In this document: one piece after another, positions 1 to 8,899 of the stretch
Numbering within the stretch: the stretch's first letter is position 1
Layout of the letters: each line of letters begins with the position of its first letter
Made by a program: the position numbers and the translations under genes
Source: a bacterium
GTDB taxonomy: Bacteria > Pseudomonadota > Alphaproteobacteria > Rhizobiales > Aestuariivirgaceae
Reading direction: 5' to 3'
DNA: 64,000 nucleotides
Assembly: GCA_022842165.1 (NCBI GenBank)
Contig: JALHQC010000007.1
Span: 57,689 to 121,688, forward strand
Notes under the pieces: generated by a model
Told to the model about the DNA's origin: nothing
The model's database searches: none
The model's input: only the letters and a program-made list of their open reading frames with translations

Positions 1-815
1 ATACCAAGCACGATGACATCTGCCGAGCGGCAACGCACGATGTCATAGACATCCTCCGGCGAATAGACGGTTTGATCGGCGGCAATCGGAATGTCTGTGA
101 CGGCGCGGAGCCGTGCCAGGCCTTCAGGCCCAGTCGCGGCAGACACCGGTTGCTCGATGAATTCCGGATCGAAAGGCTTCAGGGCTTCGAACATGCGTCG
201 GGCATTGAGCATGTCCCACGCTTCGTTGGCGTCGAGCCTCAGCCTGACCTTCGCACCAACAGCCTTGCGGATCTCGCCAGCAATGGCAATGTCAATATCG
301 TTGCCGCGACCGACCTTGACATAAAGCACTTTGAACCCCTGGCGAACCAGATCCGCTGCGTGCGCGGCAAGTTCCCCGGGCGTATCGCCTTGCACGAATC
401 CGAAATACTCAACCGACTCTCGGAGCTTTCCGCCCAGCAGCTGATGAAGGGGCAACTTCACCTGCTTCCCGATCGCATCCCAGGAGGCGAGCTCAATGCC
501 CGTCATTGCCTGAGAGAAGTAGCGTGGCGCACGGCCGATGCCCTTGGCGTTGAATCCATACTGGTAATAGGCCCAGATCAGCCTGTTGACGTCGAAGACC
601 GACTGACCGATGAAGCGCGGCCGCGCATCTTCCAGGATGGCAAGGATCGGAGCATGGGTGGGGCTTGCTGAACACTCTCCGATGCCAATGACCCCCGCAT
701 CAGTTTCGATCTCGATCAGCACCACGGGTGCTCCATAGGTCACGCCCTGGGACCAGTGGTAAGGTTGCTTGAAAGGGCAGTGGAGCGGCGTGAGGCGAAT
801 ATCCCTGATCTTCAT
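1..815 (-). CDS. Enolase-superfamily (mandelate racemase/muconate lactonizing) enzyme, 3' end cut by window
   Basis: The frame opens with ATG at 815 behind a clear AGGAGG and runs uncut off the left edge, giving 271 visible residues. The N-terminal capping domain ends near residue 120. The barrel then shows YVKVG (a lysine at the end of the second strand), RLDANEAW (metal Asp) and IEQPV (metal Glu), all typical of the MR/MLE branch. Members abstract the alpha proton of a carboxylate to racemise, cycloisomerise or dehydrate it. The stretch carrying the last catalytic His and the C-terminus lie outside the window, so the substrate cannot be assigned. It is the last visible gene of a minus-strand operon, 9 bases after a second, divergent paralogue, and follows an amino-acid-type ABC transporter. 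Confidence 0.88.
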   Translation of the reverse strand, partial: MKIRDIRLTPLHCPFKQPYHWSQGVTYGAPVVLIEIETDAGVIGIGECSASPTHAPILAILEDARPRFIGQSVFDVNRLIWAYYQYGFNAKGIGRAPRYFSQAMTGIELASWDAIGKQVKLPLHQLLGGKLRESVEYFGFVQGDTPGELAAHAADLVRQGFKVLYVKVGRGNDIDIAIAGEIRKAVGAKVRLRLDANEAWDMLNARRMFEALKPFDPEFIEQPVSAATGPEGLARLRAVTDIPIAADQTVYSPEDVYDIVRCRSADVIVLG

Positions 816-824
816 GCAGTCCTC

Positions 825-1985
825 CTAGGTGGTAGCGACGGCAAGTTTGCCGGCATAGGTCGGGAATTCACCAAACTGGCGATAAGCCTCATGATATCGC
901 ATGAGTTTGTCTTCATCGACCTCGACGCCCAGCCCTGGTTTTTCTATGCGCCCCCACCGCGGCCCATCCGCGATGGGAATGCGCTCAGTGAGGATGTCGT
1001 CCTCCATCATCTGCGCAGTCTGCTGGCTGCCGAGGGCGGCATTGGGGCATGCCAGCATTACATGATGACCTGCCGCAGCGGTCAGGCCGAGCTCACCATG
1101 GGTGTGCTTCAGAACCTGCCAGCCTTCGAGATGGCTGGTATAGTTGAGGGCATGCCAGCGGCTAAGCGATCCGACCCAGTACTGGCTGTAGCACAGATAG
1201 TCCCCACAACGGCTCTTGATCACGCGGTAGGCGTCGGCTTCCCGCCACAGACCTTCATTGACGCAGAACGGCACACTGACGCGGCTCCTCAGACCAATCA
1301 TGTTTTCGACCGGGTCGATTGGCACCGGCGCCTCGACGAAGTCGAGGTCAAAGCGCGCCTGCCATCGCGTCAGGAGCTTGACGGCCTGCGGAGTGGTCCA
1401 TGCCTGGTTGACGTCGATCCGGATCAAAGCGTCGGGACCCGCGGACTCCCGCAGCGCCTCAAGCATCTCTTCTTCCCGCCGCGCGTCGACACCCGCCTTG
1501 ATGTAATAGGCGCGATAGCCCTTGCTCGCCCCTTCACGACCTTGACGCGCGATCTCCTCAGGCGTGCCCCACTCCATGTAGTAGTAGTAGTCTACCTCCT
1601 CTCGCATGGCCCCACCAAGCATGCGATAGATGGGCTGTCCTGCGGCCTTGCCGCAAAGATCCCAGAGCGCGGTGTCAATCCCGGCAAAGGCAAAATTGCC
1701 CGTCATGGGTTGAAATGCCCACACGGCATAGATGGCAAGGTCACGGTGAATCGCCTCTTTGTCCCATGGATCACGACCAATCACGAGAGGCGCCATGTTG
1801 CGCACGGCACTCTCGATGCCTGCAGTATCGGCCGCACGCGTGCACTCACCCCAACCAACGAGCCCATTGTCTGCTGTGACCTTAACAATGACGTCTGTGA
1901 TCCCCCCACGGTTGATCAGCGAGCTTGATTCCACGCGCTTGTAGGGAACACGAACGGGAATGGCCTCGAGTTTGATCACTTTCAC
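825..1985 (-). CDS. Enolase-superfamily (MR/MLE) racemase or dehydratase
   Basis: At 386 residues this is full length for the family. The capping domain covers about 1-125. Barrel motifs in order are YYIKAG (lysine of strand 2; the usual first Lys of KxK is Tyr), RIDVNQAW and FVEAPV (metal Asp and Glu), CVNEGL (third metal ligand region) and KHTHGELGL (His near the C-terminal barrel strands). A run of four Tyr near residue 137 precedes the barrel. The enzyme should act on a carboxylate substrate by Mg-assisted proton abstraction. Neighbours (amino acid transporter, RidA, D-amino acid enzymes) favour an amino or hydroxy-amino acid, for example a hydroxyproline-type dehydratase or an epimerase, but this is inference. 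It differs strongly from the paralogue downstream, so it is not a recent duplication. Confidence 0.9.
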   Translation of the reverse strand: MKVIKLEAIPVRVPYKRVESSSLINRGGITDVIVKVTADNGLVGWGECTRAADTAGIESAVRNMAPLVIGRDPWDKEAIHRDLAIYAVWAFQPMTGNFAFAGIDTALWDLCGKAAGQPIYRMLGGAMREEVDYYYYMEWGTPEEIARQGREGASKGYRAYYIKAGVDARREEEMLEALRESAGPDALIRIDVNQAWTTPQAVKLLTRWQARFDLDFVEAPVPIDPVENMIGLRSRVSVPFCVNEGLWREADAYRVIKSRCGDYLCYSQYWVGSLSRWHALNYTSHLEGWQVLKHTHGELGLTAAAGHHVMLACPNAALGSQQTAQMMEDDILTERIPIADGPRWGRIEKPGLGVEVDEDKLMRYHEAYRQFGEFPTYAGKLAVATT

Positions 1986-2000
1986 GGTCGTACCCTTTCT

Positions 2001-2684
2001 CTAGCCTGACACCCTTAACCGTCGCTCCATGTAACGGACGGCGAGCGACAATGGATAACTCATGGCGAAGTAGATGACGGCCACAAGCACGAACACAGCC
2101 ATGGGCTGATAGTCGGAAGAGGCAATACTCTTTGCCCCATTCATGATCTCGTTGACGCCAATGAGCGTGCAGAGTGACGTATCTTTCAGGAGGCCTATCG
2201 CGTAGTTTCCGGTAGGCGGAAGAACGATCCGAGCGGCCTGGGGCAAGATTATGTAGGTCATTGCCTTAGCTGGCGTCATTCCAAGGGAAATTGCTGCCTC
2301 GCGCTGGCCCTTGTGTAGGGCTTCAATACCCGATCGAAATACTTCTGCGAGAATTGCCCCTCCATGGAGACCCAGCCCCAAGACTGCCGCCGTGAAGTCA
2401 CTGAACCACTGCCAGTTTATGCCAGGGAACAGCTGTGGGGGCACAAAGTAGACGATGTAGAGAACTACGACGATCGGAAGGCCACGAGCGATCTCGATGT
2501 ACCCGATCGCAAATCCTCTGAGAAACCTGTTTCGGGACGTCCGACAGAGGGCAAAGAACACACCAAAGAGAACGGCCAAGACGAACGAGAAAAAGCCGAT
2601 CTTCAAGGTCGTCAGCGAGTAGTAGAGAAGCTCAGGAAGCCATCGATGGATGTTCTCAGCATAGATCTCTGGGAGCTGCAGCAT
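2001..2684 (-). CDS. Amino-acid-type ABC transporter permease (HisM/GlnP family)
   Basis: The 227-residue inner membrane protein has the PAAT-family layout: a periplasmic N-terminus, then about five hydrophobic segments. The cytoplasmic coupling loop reads EALHKGQREAAISLGMTPAKAM, matching the EAA motif that contacts the ATPase. It is the second permease of the operon, 9 bases downstream of its partner, and the two probably form a heterodimer. Spacing to the racemase-like gene that follows is 15 bases, suggesting one transcript from the binding protein through both enolase-type enzymes. The substrate is not readable from the sequence. Confidence 0.92.
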   Translation of the reverse strand: MLQLPEIYAENIHRWLPELLYYSLTTLKIGFFSFVLAVLFGVFFALCRTSRNRFLRGFAIGYIEIARGLPIVVVLYIVYFVPPQLFPGINWQWFSDFTAAVLGLGLHGGAILAEVFRSGIEALHKGQREAAISLGMTPAKAMTYIILPQAARIVLPPTGNYAIGLLKDTSLCTLIGVNEIMNGAKSIASSDYQPMAVFVLVAVIYFAMSYPLSLAVRYMERRLRVSG

Positions 2685-2693
2685 CTAGGCCCC

Positions 2694-3359
2694 CTAATGC
2701 CACGCTTGGCGCTGGCGCTCGAGACGCGCCGCAACCCGAGCCATTGGAATCGTGACGCACAGATACATGGCCCCTGCCATCAGATAGATTGGTGCACTCA
2801 TCAGCGTTTCAGTGACCAGTTGGCGGGCAAGAGCCATGACCTCCAGAACTCCAACGGTGAACACAATGGAAGTGTCCTTGAGCAGGACGATGGCGAAGTT
2901 CGTCATGGGGGGCAGCATGGTTCGTAGTGCCTGTGGCAACACGATGTACTGCATCGCTCGTCGTGGGGTCATGCCGAGCGTCAGGGCCGCTTCCATCTGG
3001 CCACGGTGGATCGACTCTATTCCTGCGCGATAGATCTCAGATAGATAGGCGGCGCCGTTCAGTCCAAGCCCGAGGATTGCCGCCTGAAACGGCGACGGCT
3101 GATAGCCCACGTCCGGAAACCCGAAGTAGATGACGAACAGCTGAACCAGTGCGGGCGTGCCACGAAAGAACTCCACATAGGCAGTCGCCGGCCAGCGCAG
3201 CAGCTTCCACCGCGACATCCTCATGAGAGCTACAATCAGGCCAAACACCAGGGCAAAGGCAAGTGATCCAATTGCGACCGTCAGCGTCGCCGGCCAACCA
3301 CTGAGCAGTGTGGTGAAGAAGTACCACCCCTTGTCCTCGATGATCTGGAAGAAGTTCAT
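2694..3359 (-). CDS. Amino-acid-type ABC transporter permease (HisQ/GlnP family)
   Basis: The 221-residue permease pairs with the one downstream. It shows an amphipathic N-terminus, several transmembrane helices and the coupling motif ESIHRGQMEAALTLGMTPRRAM, the family's EAA loop. It lies 12 bases after the ATPase gene on the same strand. Membership in the polar amino acid uptake family is clear from length and motif, and the particular ligand cannot be told. No lesions are visible. Confidence 0.92.
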   Translation of the reverse strand: MNFFQIIEDKGWYFFTTLLSGWPATLTVAIGSLAFALVFGLIVALMRMSRWKLLRWPATAYVEFFRGTPALVQLFVIYFGFPDVGYQPSPFQAAILGLGLNGAAYLSEIYRAGIESIHRGQMEAALTLGMTPRRAMQYIVLPQALRTMLPPMTNFAIVLLKDTSIVFTVGVLEVMALARQLVTETLMSAPIYLMAGAMYLCVTIPMARVAARLERQRQAWH

Positions 3360-3371
3360 CGAACCTGCTTC

Positions 3372-4169
3372 CTACCTTGCCTGAATATGCTTGAGGAATT
3401 CGCGAGTGCGGGGTTCCCGCGGCTTGAACAGCACCTCCTTGGGTGGTCCCTGTTCAACAATCCGGCCCTGGTCCATGAAGATCACCCGATCTGATACCTC
3501 ACTCGCAAATTGAATCTCGTGGGTTACGATGACCATGGTGCTTCCTTCATCCGCAAGCTGCCGCATCACACGCAGCACTTCCCCAATTAGCTCGGGATCA
3601 AGCGCTGAGGTGGCCTCGTCAAACAACATGAGCTTTGGTTGCATTGCGAGGACACGAGCAATTGCCACGCGCTGCTGCTGACCGCCTGACAGTCGCTCGG
3701 GATACTCATCAACCTTATGACTGAGACCGACCTTTTGAAGCATTTCCCGGCCGCGCTTTTCAGCCACTTCACGAGAAAGGCCAAGAACACGTTGGGGCGC
3801 GATGGTGACGTTCCCGAGTGCCGTTAGATGGGGAAAGAGGTTGAACCGTTGAAAGACAAATCCGATCTCTTGGCGCTCTCGCGCGAGCTCGCGGTCGCTG
3901 AGATGAACATAGTTCTCGCCACTCTTCTTTTCACCGATCAGCGTTCCATCGATGTATATGTGACCGCCACTGGGCTTCTCAAGATAGTTGATGCAACGCA
4001 ATAGCGTGGTCTTTCCAGACCCACTGGGTCCGATGATGGAGACCTTCTCGCCGCGCCGCACCTCAAGATCAACGCCCCGAAGTACCTCTAGCTCACCAAA
4101 TCTTTTGTGTAGATTTTCGATCTTCAGGAGCGGCTGTCGACCGTTCGCCTCACTGCCCACCGTGCTCAT
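3372..4169 (-). CDS. Amino-acid-type ABC transporter ATPase (GlnQ/HisP family)
   Basis: I place the start at 4169 ([10 protein letters not shown]), because GGAG lies six bases upstream; a longer frame from 4205 has no good ribosome site. The 265-residue protein has Walker [12 protein letters not shown]-loop [13 protein letters not shown], signature [16 protein letters not shown], Walker [13 protein letters not shown] and the H-loop VTHE, so all catalytic positions are present. It powers the two permeases that follow. Order in the operon is binding protein, ATPase, permease, permease, enolase-type enzyme, enolase-type enzyme. Confidence 0.95.
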   Translation of the reverse strand: MSTVGSEANGRQPLLKIENLHKRFGELEVLRGVDLEVRRGEKVSIIGPSGSGKTTLLRCINYLEKPSGGHIYIDGTLIGEKKSGENYVHLSDRELARERQEIGFVFQRFNLFPHLTALGNVTIAPQRVLGLSREVAEKRGREMLQKVGLSHKVDEYPERLSGGQQQRVAIARVLAMQPKLMLFDEATSALDPELIGEVLRVMRQLADEGSTMVIVTHEIQFASEVSDRVIFMDQGRIVEQGPPKEVLFKPREPRTREFLKHIQAR

Positions 4170-4278
4170 TCTTGCTCCGCTCGACCCAACCGTTTTGAGG
4201 CACAACCGGATCCAGCCGGCTTTGCGAACGCCGAGTTCGCGGGCGGGATGATGTCCCGCCCGCGCGACAGTATGTCAG

Positions 4279-5190
4279 CTAGAAGCAATGATCGGCGTTG
4301 GGAGCCTGGTAGCCCTCTTCACGATCGACGCCTATGCGCGGATTCTTCTCCGGCGGGATGAACCACGCCTTATCGCCGAGACCATACTTGGCCATCGCCT
4401 TTACGTTTATGCAGTCCTTCCAAGCTTGTTTGATCGCTCCATTGATCGCTTCCGCGAGCTCGGGCTCATCTTTGTTGATACCAAAGATGACGTTGTACTT
4501 GGTTGACATGACCGGATACTTGTCGGGCTCGGGCGTCACTGGCAACTGCTTCAACTTCCACTCCGGATGCTGAAAGATTGCATACTGGACAAGCGGCGGA
4601 TCAAGAATAGCCATGTCGATGCGGCCGGCAACCAGGTCCTGCATGACGCCGTCGGACGTGTCATAGAGCTTCACCTCGCCGATGCCCTCCACGCCTTTCA
4701 GTTCAGGTACAAGCGTGAATCCAGTGACGGTGCCGACCTTTCGACCCTTCATATCTGCAAAGGTCGTAAAGTTGTTCTCGTCCTTCTGAGCGAGAAGGGT
4801 ACCAAAGTAGTAGATGGGTTCGCTCAGAATCATGATCTTGGTACGAGCTTCGAGCCAACCCATGGCACCGTGCATGACGTCCAGCTTACCCTGCTTCGTC
4901 GCTTCAATGAGTGCGGACCAATCCATCTGCACAACATTTGGCTCCAGTCCAATCTGCTTGGTGACAAAGACCATGACTTCGCCATCGGTGCCGCTGAGCT
5001 GACCATCTTTGTATTGGGTCATCGGCATGTCGCCATTGATGCCGATGGTAAGCTTGCCGGGTTCGAGGGTCTTCATTTCGGCTTGAGCGATGCCTCCAGC
5101 CGTTACCAGCAATGTCGCGGCCGATCCTAGTGTTGCAGCCCATTTTGCAACTGTCTGGGCGAACGTTTTCCGGATGAATGTGGGTTTCAT
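4279..5190 (-). CDS. Periplasmic amino-acid-type substrate-binding protein
   Basis: The start at 5190 (MKPTFIRKTFAQ) follows AGGAGGAAG, making the protein 303 residues; the frame upstream to 5253 has no such support. A signal peptide with a basic start, a hydrophobic Ala/Leu-rich core and an AQA cleavage site ends near residue 38. The mature part looks like SBP_bac_3: LTIGINGDMPMTQY at the start, LDVMHGAMGWLEAR in the first lobe, and KGRKVGTVTGF then VAGRIDMAILD in the second. It should deliver a small polar ligand, probably an amino acid or derivative, to the downstream permeases. It is the promoter-proximal gene of the operon, with a 185-base leader up to the regulator. Confidence 0.93.
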   Translation of the reverse strand: MKPTFIRKTFAQTVAKWAATLGSAATLLVTAGGIAQAEMKTLEPGKLTIGINGDMPMTQYKDGQLSGTDGEVMVFVTKQIGLEPNVVQMDWSALIEATKQGKLDVMHGAMGWLEARTKIMILSEPIYYFGTLLAQKDENNFTTFADMKGRKVGTVTGFTLVPELKGVEGIGEVKLYDTSDGVMQDLVAGRIDMAILDPPLVQYAIFQHPEWKLKQLPVTPEPDKYPVMSTKYNVIFGINKDEPELAEAINGAIKQAWKDCINVKAMAKYGLGDKAWFIPPEKNPRIGVDREEGYQAPNADHCF

Positions 5191-5290
5191 GGATGTGTTC
5201 TTCCTCCTGACTGCGTTTGACGTCCCTCTGCTCGTCTCTGGCCGAGTGTGCACTCTGCGTTGCGCTTGCCTAGGTCAGGGTTTTGAGCCT

Positions 5291-5303
5291 ATCATCCTAT
5301 GAT
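5291..5303. promoter_or_regulatory. Candidate operator: short inverted repeat ahead of the transporter operon
   Basis: ATCAT-CCT-ATGAT is a perfect 5-base inverted repeat in the gap between the FCD regulator gene and the start of the binding-protein gene, about 100 bases upstream of that start. GntR/FCD dimers bind short palindromes of this size, so autoregulation plus control of the transporter is plausible. Such a short repeat can arise by chance. Confidence 0.3.
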
Positions 5304-5374
5304 TGAAAGATTCAAGAGGTGATTGGACTGGGGAGGCGGGTCGTCGACCAAATTCTTCTGAATGCGTCAGTCGG

Positions 5375-6133
5375 CTAGGGCAACAGCCCGCGATCGGGTG
5401 GATGAACCCACTCATGAAGATCGGTGTAAGGCATGTTCACCAGTTGCTGAGAGTAGAGTTCAGCCTTCTTCGGATTTCGATTGGCGATGGCCTGGGCCAC
5501 TTTTCGATGCAGCGGCAGACCCTTCTCAAAGGCACCAGTCGGTTCGGTCGTGAGTACGACCTGGTTGCGCATGAGTGGCGTGATCAGCGAGCCTAAGTGT
5601 TTGAGCACCGCGTTGTGGGAGGCCTCGTAAATGCTGCGATGGAAAACTATGTCCGCCTCAGGAACCCTCGTGGGATGGCCAACGCAACTGCAGAGGCTTT
5701 CCAGTGCCGTTTCAATGCGGGTGATATCATCGTCAGTCGCACGGAGTGCAGCAAGATAGGAGGCCTTGGGCTCTATGATGCGGCGGAACTCAACAAAATC
5801 GAACGCGTTATGGAGGTCTTTGCCATCGAGCGAGAACCACCCAATGACGTCTGGATCAAGCACATTCCACTTGTCTCGGGTCCGAACGCGCGTTCCGGTC
5901 TTGGGGCGCACCTCAAGAAGGCCCTTGCTTGCAAGTACCTTAATGGCTTCCCGCAAGGCATTTCGGCTGATGCCAAGTTCGGCCGACAGCTCCGGCTCAG
6001 TTGGCAATCCACCATTTCTTGCGAAGTCGCCCCTGACGATGCGGAGGCCAAGTTGCTCGACCGCCAGCTCAGGCAACGATCGCCGCCGGAACTTGCCAAT
6101 AGCGTTCTTACGGAGGGTTTTCATCGAGGACAC
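5375..6133 (-). CDS. FCD-type GntR-family transcriptional regulator
   Basis: The 252-residue protein has an N-terminal winged helix (LPTEPELSAELGISRNALRE and LLEVRPKTGTRV) at about 25-95. An all-helical FCD ligand domain follows, with DIVFHRSIYEASHN and LPLHRKVAQAI supplying the metal and ligand residues common in the family. An alternative ATG lies three codons in. FCD regulators usually respond to the carboxylate degraded by their neighbours. It sits between the transporter operon (same strand) and the divergent RidA/dehydrogenase/PLP-enzyme genes, so it probably controls both arms of the cluster. Confidence 0.93.
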   Translation of the reverse strand: MSSMKTLRKNAIGKFRRRSLPELAVEQLGLRIVRGDFARNGGLPTEPELSAELGISRNALREAIKVLASKGLLEVRPKTGTRVRTRDKWNVLDPDVIGWFSLDGKDLHNAFDFVEFRRIIEPKASYLAALRATDDDITRIETALESLCSCVGHPTRVPEADIVFHRSIYEASHNAVLKHLGSLITPLMRNQVVLTTEPTGAFEKGLPLHRKVAQAIANRNPKKAELYSQQLVNMPYTDLHEWVHPPDRGLLP

Positions 6134-6194
6134 TTAAGGTAGGGACCAATCTCACATTCGCAGTGCCATACACCCAATTCCAAGGAGGATCAAA

Positions 6195-6653
6195 ATGAAA
6201 CAAGCCGTGAAGTCGGGCCTTCCCACTCCAAGCGCCCCCATTGAATGGGCAACCATCTCTGATGGAGTAATGTACACCGCCCAGATTCCAATCAAGGCTG
6301 ATGGGACAATTGAATCTGGCGATATCAGCACTCAAACTCGGCTTACGATGGAGAATCTGAAGCGTACGGTTAAGGCGGCGGGAGGCACCCTGGAGGATGT
6401 GGCACAAGTGCTCATCTATCTCCCCGATCCAAAGGACTTTCCAGGAATGAATGCGGTCTACGCGGAGTACTTCAGGAAGCCCTACCCCAATCGAGCAACG
6501 ATTGTAGCGCAGCTCATGGTTCCTGGCGCTCGCATCGAGATTGTGGCTTACGCTCATGTGGGCCGCAAGAACACTCGTCAAGCCGCAAAACGCTCACCAG
6601 AGAAGAAGGCGATCCGCAAGCCGGCACCCAGCGTTCGCAGCAAGAAGAAGTAA
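6195..6653 (+). CDS. RidA/YjgF-family protein with a basic C-terminal tail
   Basis: The ATG follows AAGGAGG. Residues 1-122 form a RidA/YjgF domain, with YLPDPKDFPGMNAVYAEYF and YPNRATIVAQL, the latter holding the conserved Arg that binds carboxylates. RidA proteins hydrolyse reactive enamines and imines made by PLP enzymes and amino acid oxidases. Both enzyme types occur in this cluster, so such a role fits. The last 30 residues are unusual: they are rich in Lys, Arg, Ala and Pro and end SVRSKKK, which a normal RidA (about 130 residues) lacks. The gene is divergent from the FCD regulator, about 60 bases away. Confidence 0.9.
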   Translation: MKQAVKSGLPTPSAPIEWATISDGVMYTAQIPIKADGTIESGDISTQTRLTMENLKRTVKAAGGTLEDVAQVLIYLPDPKDFPGMNAVYAEYFRKPYPNRATIVAQLMVPGARIEIVAYAHVGRKNTRQAAKRSPEKKAIRKPAPSVRSKKK

Positions 6654-6760
6654 GCACACCAGACTGCGGAACAAGTTAGACCTATACGGCCTACTCGCTG
6701 GGCGTTGTGCCCCGATACAAAGAGATCAACGTTCCTTACTCGAACGAGGAGTATAGCCCC

Positions 6761-7672
6761 ATGACCAAACCGACAGTCGGCTTCATTGGTGTAGGTCTTA
6801 TGGGTCATGGCATGGCCAAAAACATCATCGAGAAGGGCTATGCCCTCACGGTCATGTGTCATCGTCAGCGCGAACCGGTTGACGATCTTGTTCGTCGCGG
6901 GGCCGTAGAAGTCAGCACGCCAAAGGAGCTTGCCTCGCGGAGCAACATCATCTTCACTTGCCTGAATTCGTCACCGCAAGTCGAAGACGTCATCTTGCGA
7001 GGCGATGGAATACTCGCGGGCGCACGAGAGGGCAGCATCGTTGCCGATGCGTCAACGTCCGACCCGGCTTCGACACTCAAGCTCGCGAGCATCTTGGCCC
7101 AGAAGGGTGTCATCATGTGTGACACCGCCCTCGGCAATTCGCCGGTTGAAGCTGAGGCCGGGACGTTGAATGCCTTTGTCGGCGCTGATCAAAGGACGTT
7201 CGAAAGGCTACGTCCAGTCATCGAGACCTGGGCCACTACAATCTTACATGTTGGGGATGTTGGAGATGGCCACAAGGTCAAGCTGGTCAACAACTTCATT
7301 GGAATGGCGTATGTCGCGTTATACGCAGAGGCGTTCACTGCTTGCGAGGCGATCGGTCTTGATCCAAAGAAGCTTTACGACGTCGTTAAGCCTGGCGGAC
7401 TCTATTGCGGTATGTTTGAGCGGATTACTCGCTGGGTGACCGTGCGAGATCCAAAGGCCCATCTCATGCGCATCAACAATAGCCTGAAGGACGTCACTTA
7501 CTTCAACAGAATGGTCGAGGAGGCAGGAATGACCAGTCTGATGGGGCATGCCGCCCAGCAGCTTTTCATGCTTGCAAAGGCAAACGGCCGTGGTGACAGC
7601 CCCATGCCGCAACTCGTCGACGCTGTGACCGAGCTCAATGGGATAAAGACGCCAGCTCCTCGACAAGATTGA
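6761..7672 (+). CDS. 3-hydroxyisobutyrate dehydrogenase-family NAD(P)-dependent oxidoreductase
   Basis: I chose ATG 6761 (MTKPTVGFIG) behind GAGGAG; the frame continues upstream to 6707 without an SD. At 303 residues it has the beta-hydroxyacid dehydrogenase layout: Rossmann motif GFIGVGLMGHGMAKN, substrate motif DTALGNSPVEAEAGTL and catalytic-lysine motif GDGHKVKLVNNFIG, followed by the all-helical C-terminal domain. The enzyme should oxidise a beta-hydroxy acid (or reduce the semialdehyde or keto form) with NAD or NADP. It lies between the RidA gene and a PLP enzyme on one strand, so it is probably part of the same pathway. Confidence 0.9.
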   Translation: MTKPTVGFIGVGLMGHGMAKNIIEKGYALTVMCHRQREPVDDLVRRGAVEVSTPKELASRSNIIFTCLNSSPQVEDVILRGDGILAGAREGSIVADASTSDPASTLKLASILAQKGVIMCDTALGNSPVEAEAGTLNAFVGADQRTFERLRPVIETWATTILHVGDVGDGHKVKLVNNFIGMAYVALYAEAFTACEAIGLDPKKLYDVVKPGGLYCGMFERITRWVTVRDPKAHLMRINNSLKDVTYFNRMVEEAGMTSLMGHAAQQLFMLAKANGRGDSPMPQLVDAVTELNGIKTPAPRQD

Positions 7673-7734
7673 ACTGTACGTCAATCTTGGTTCAGAGCGC
7701 TATACAATGGCAGGCTTAGTACAAGGGCATTTAT

Positions 7735-8823
7735 ATGAGACGTGATCTCGTCCCGACGCCGTCACTTATACTCGATGTTGAGGCTCTGGACACAAACATC
7801 GCGACAATGACGACGTTTGCAATGGCGAAACGGCATCAATTGAGACCACATGCAAAGTCCCATAAGTCAGTGGAGATCGCGCGCCGGCTTGTGGCGGCAG
7901 GTGCGTTGGGATCCTGTTGTGCGACAATCGATGAGGCCGAAGCGCTCGCATCTGGTGGCATAGGCGGCTTGCTAATCACGTCTCCTCTCCCGACGAGACG
8001 TATGCTGGAGCGTCTGTCTCGTCTCCTCCTGCGCGGGGCAGACCTTATGGTGGTTGCAGACAGCCCTGGATATGTCGAAGAGCTTGCAACAATTGCAGTC
8101 GCCCGAGGCACACTCTTGCCGGTTGTCATTGAGATTGACGTGGGCGTGGGTCGTACGGGGTGTCTAGACATTCCCGATGCAGTGCAACTTGCAAAGACTA
8201 TTGCCCATCTGCCTTCCCTGCGATTTGCTGGCGTTCAGGCCTATTGGGGCAATCTTCAACAGGTTATGCCCTTTGAAGAGCGCAGCCGAAGGGTCGATGT
8301 ACAGGCGACGAAACTCCGTTCTTTGATTACTGCACTTGTCGAGAGCGGACTGGCCCCCGCAATCGTTACAGGAGGTGGCACGGGCACGCACTGGATCGAT
8401 GCATCGTTGGGTCTGTTCACCGAGCTTCAATCGGGGTCCTTCATGTTCCTCGACTCCTGCTACGGTTCCATTCCCGTGACGCCCGACGGCAATCCATTTC
8501 TACCGTCTCTTTTCGTCGCCGCGAGTGCCATTAGCGGCAATCAACCGGCGCGCGTCATTATCAATGCTGGCCTAAAGGCACTGGCGACCGACTCGGGCAA
8601 GCCCATTCCCATGCGTGGAGCCCCAAAAGACGCAACATACCGGTTCATGGGTGATGAACACGGAGCAATTGACTTCAATTCCACAAATGCGGTGCCCATC
8701 GGCTCGACAATCGAACTGCTAACGCCACACTGCGACCCAACGGTAAACCTCCATCGTCGCTACCTGATCGCAAAAGGCGATGAGATCATTGACGAATGGC
8801 CGATTATGGCGCGCGGGTATTGA
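7735..8823 (+). CDS. D-threonine aldolase / D-serine dehydratase-like PLP enzyme
   Basis: The 362-residue protein has an alanine-racemase-type barrel beginning LVPTPSLILDVEALDTNI. The PLP lysine is in RPHAKSHKSVEIARR. Later barrel motifs include VVIEIDVGVGRTGC and IVTGGGTGTH, and the C-terminal beta domain has MGDEHGAIDF and LTPHCDPTVNLH, whose His and Cys match the metal site of the DSD1/D-threonine aldolase family. Such enzymes cleave beta-hydroxy-D-amino acids to glycine and an aldehyde, or dehydrate D-serine-like substrates. This is the clearest hint that the cluster handles a D-amino acid. Confidence 0.88.
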   Translation: MRRDLVPTPSLILDVEALDTNIATMTTFAMAKRHQLRPHAKSHKSVEIARRLVAAGALGSCCATIDEAEALASGGIGGLLITSPLPTRRMLERLSRLLLRGADLMVVADSPGYVEELATIAVARGTLLPVVIEIDVGVGRTGCLDIPDAVQLAKTIAHLPSLRFAGVQAYWGNLQQVMPFEERSRRVDVQATKLRSLITALVESGLAPAIVTGGGTGTHWIDASLGLFTELQSGSFMFLDSCYGSIPVTPDGNPFLPSLFVAASAISGNQPARVIINAGLKALATDSGKPIPMRGAPKDATYRFMGDEHGAIDFNSTNAVPIGSTIELLTPHCDPTVNLHRRYLIAKGDEIIDEWPIMARGY

Positions 8824-8899
8824 GGCTACCAGTTTAGGCTTGCCGAATGCCCTGCCTTCATGGCGGTTTGAGCTATTGCCTGCTCCAGGCATCGTTAGC

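Noticed and set aside
72..671. A 199-codon plus-strand frame
   Set aside because: It is antisense to the enolase-superfamily gene whose minus frame shows the family motifs and a good SD at 815.
756..1928. A 390-codon plus-strand frame
   Set aside because: It is the shadow of the second enolase-type gene; no motifs and no SD.
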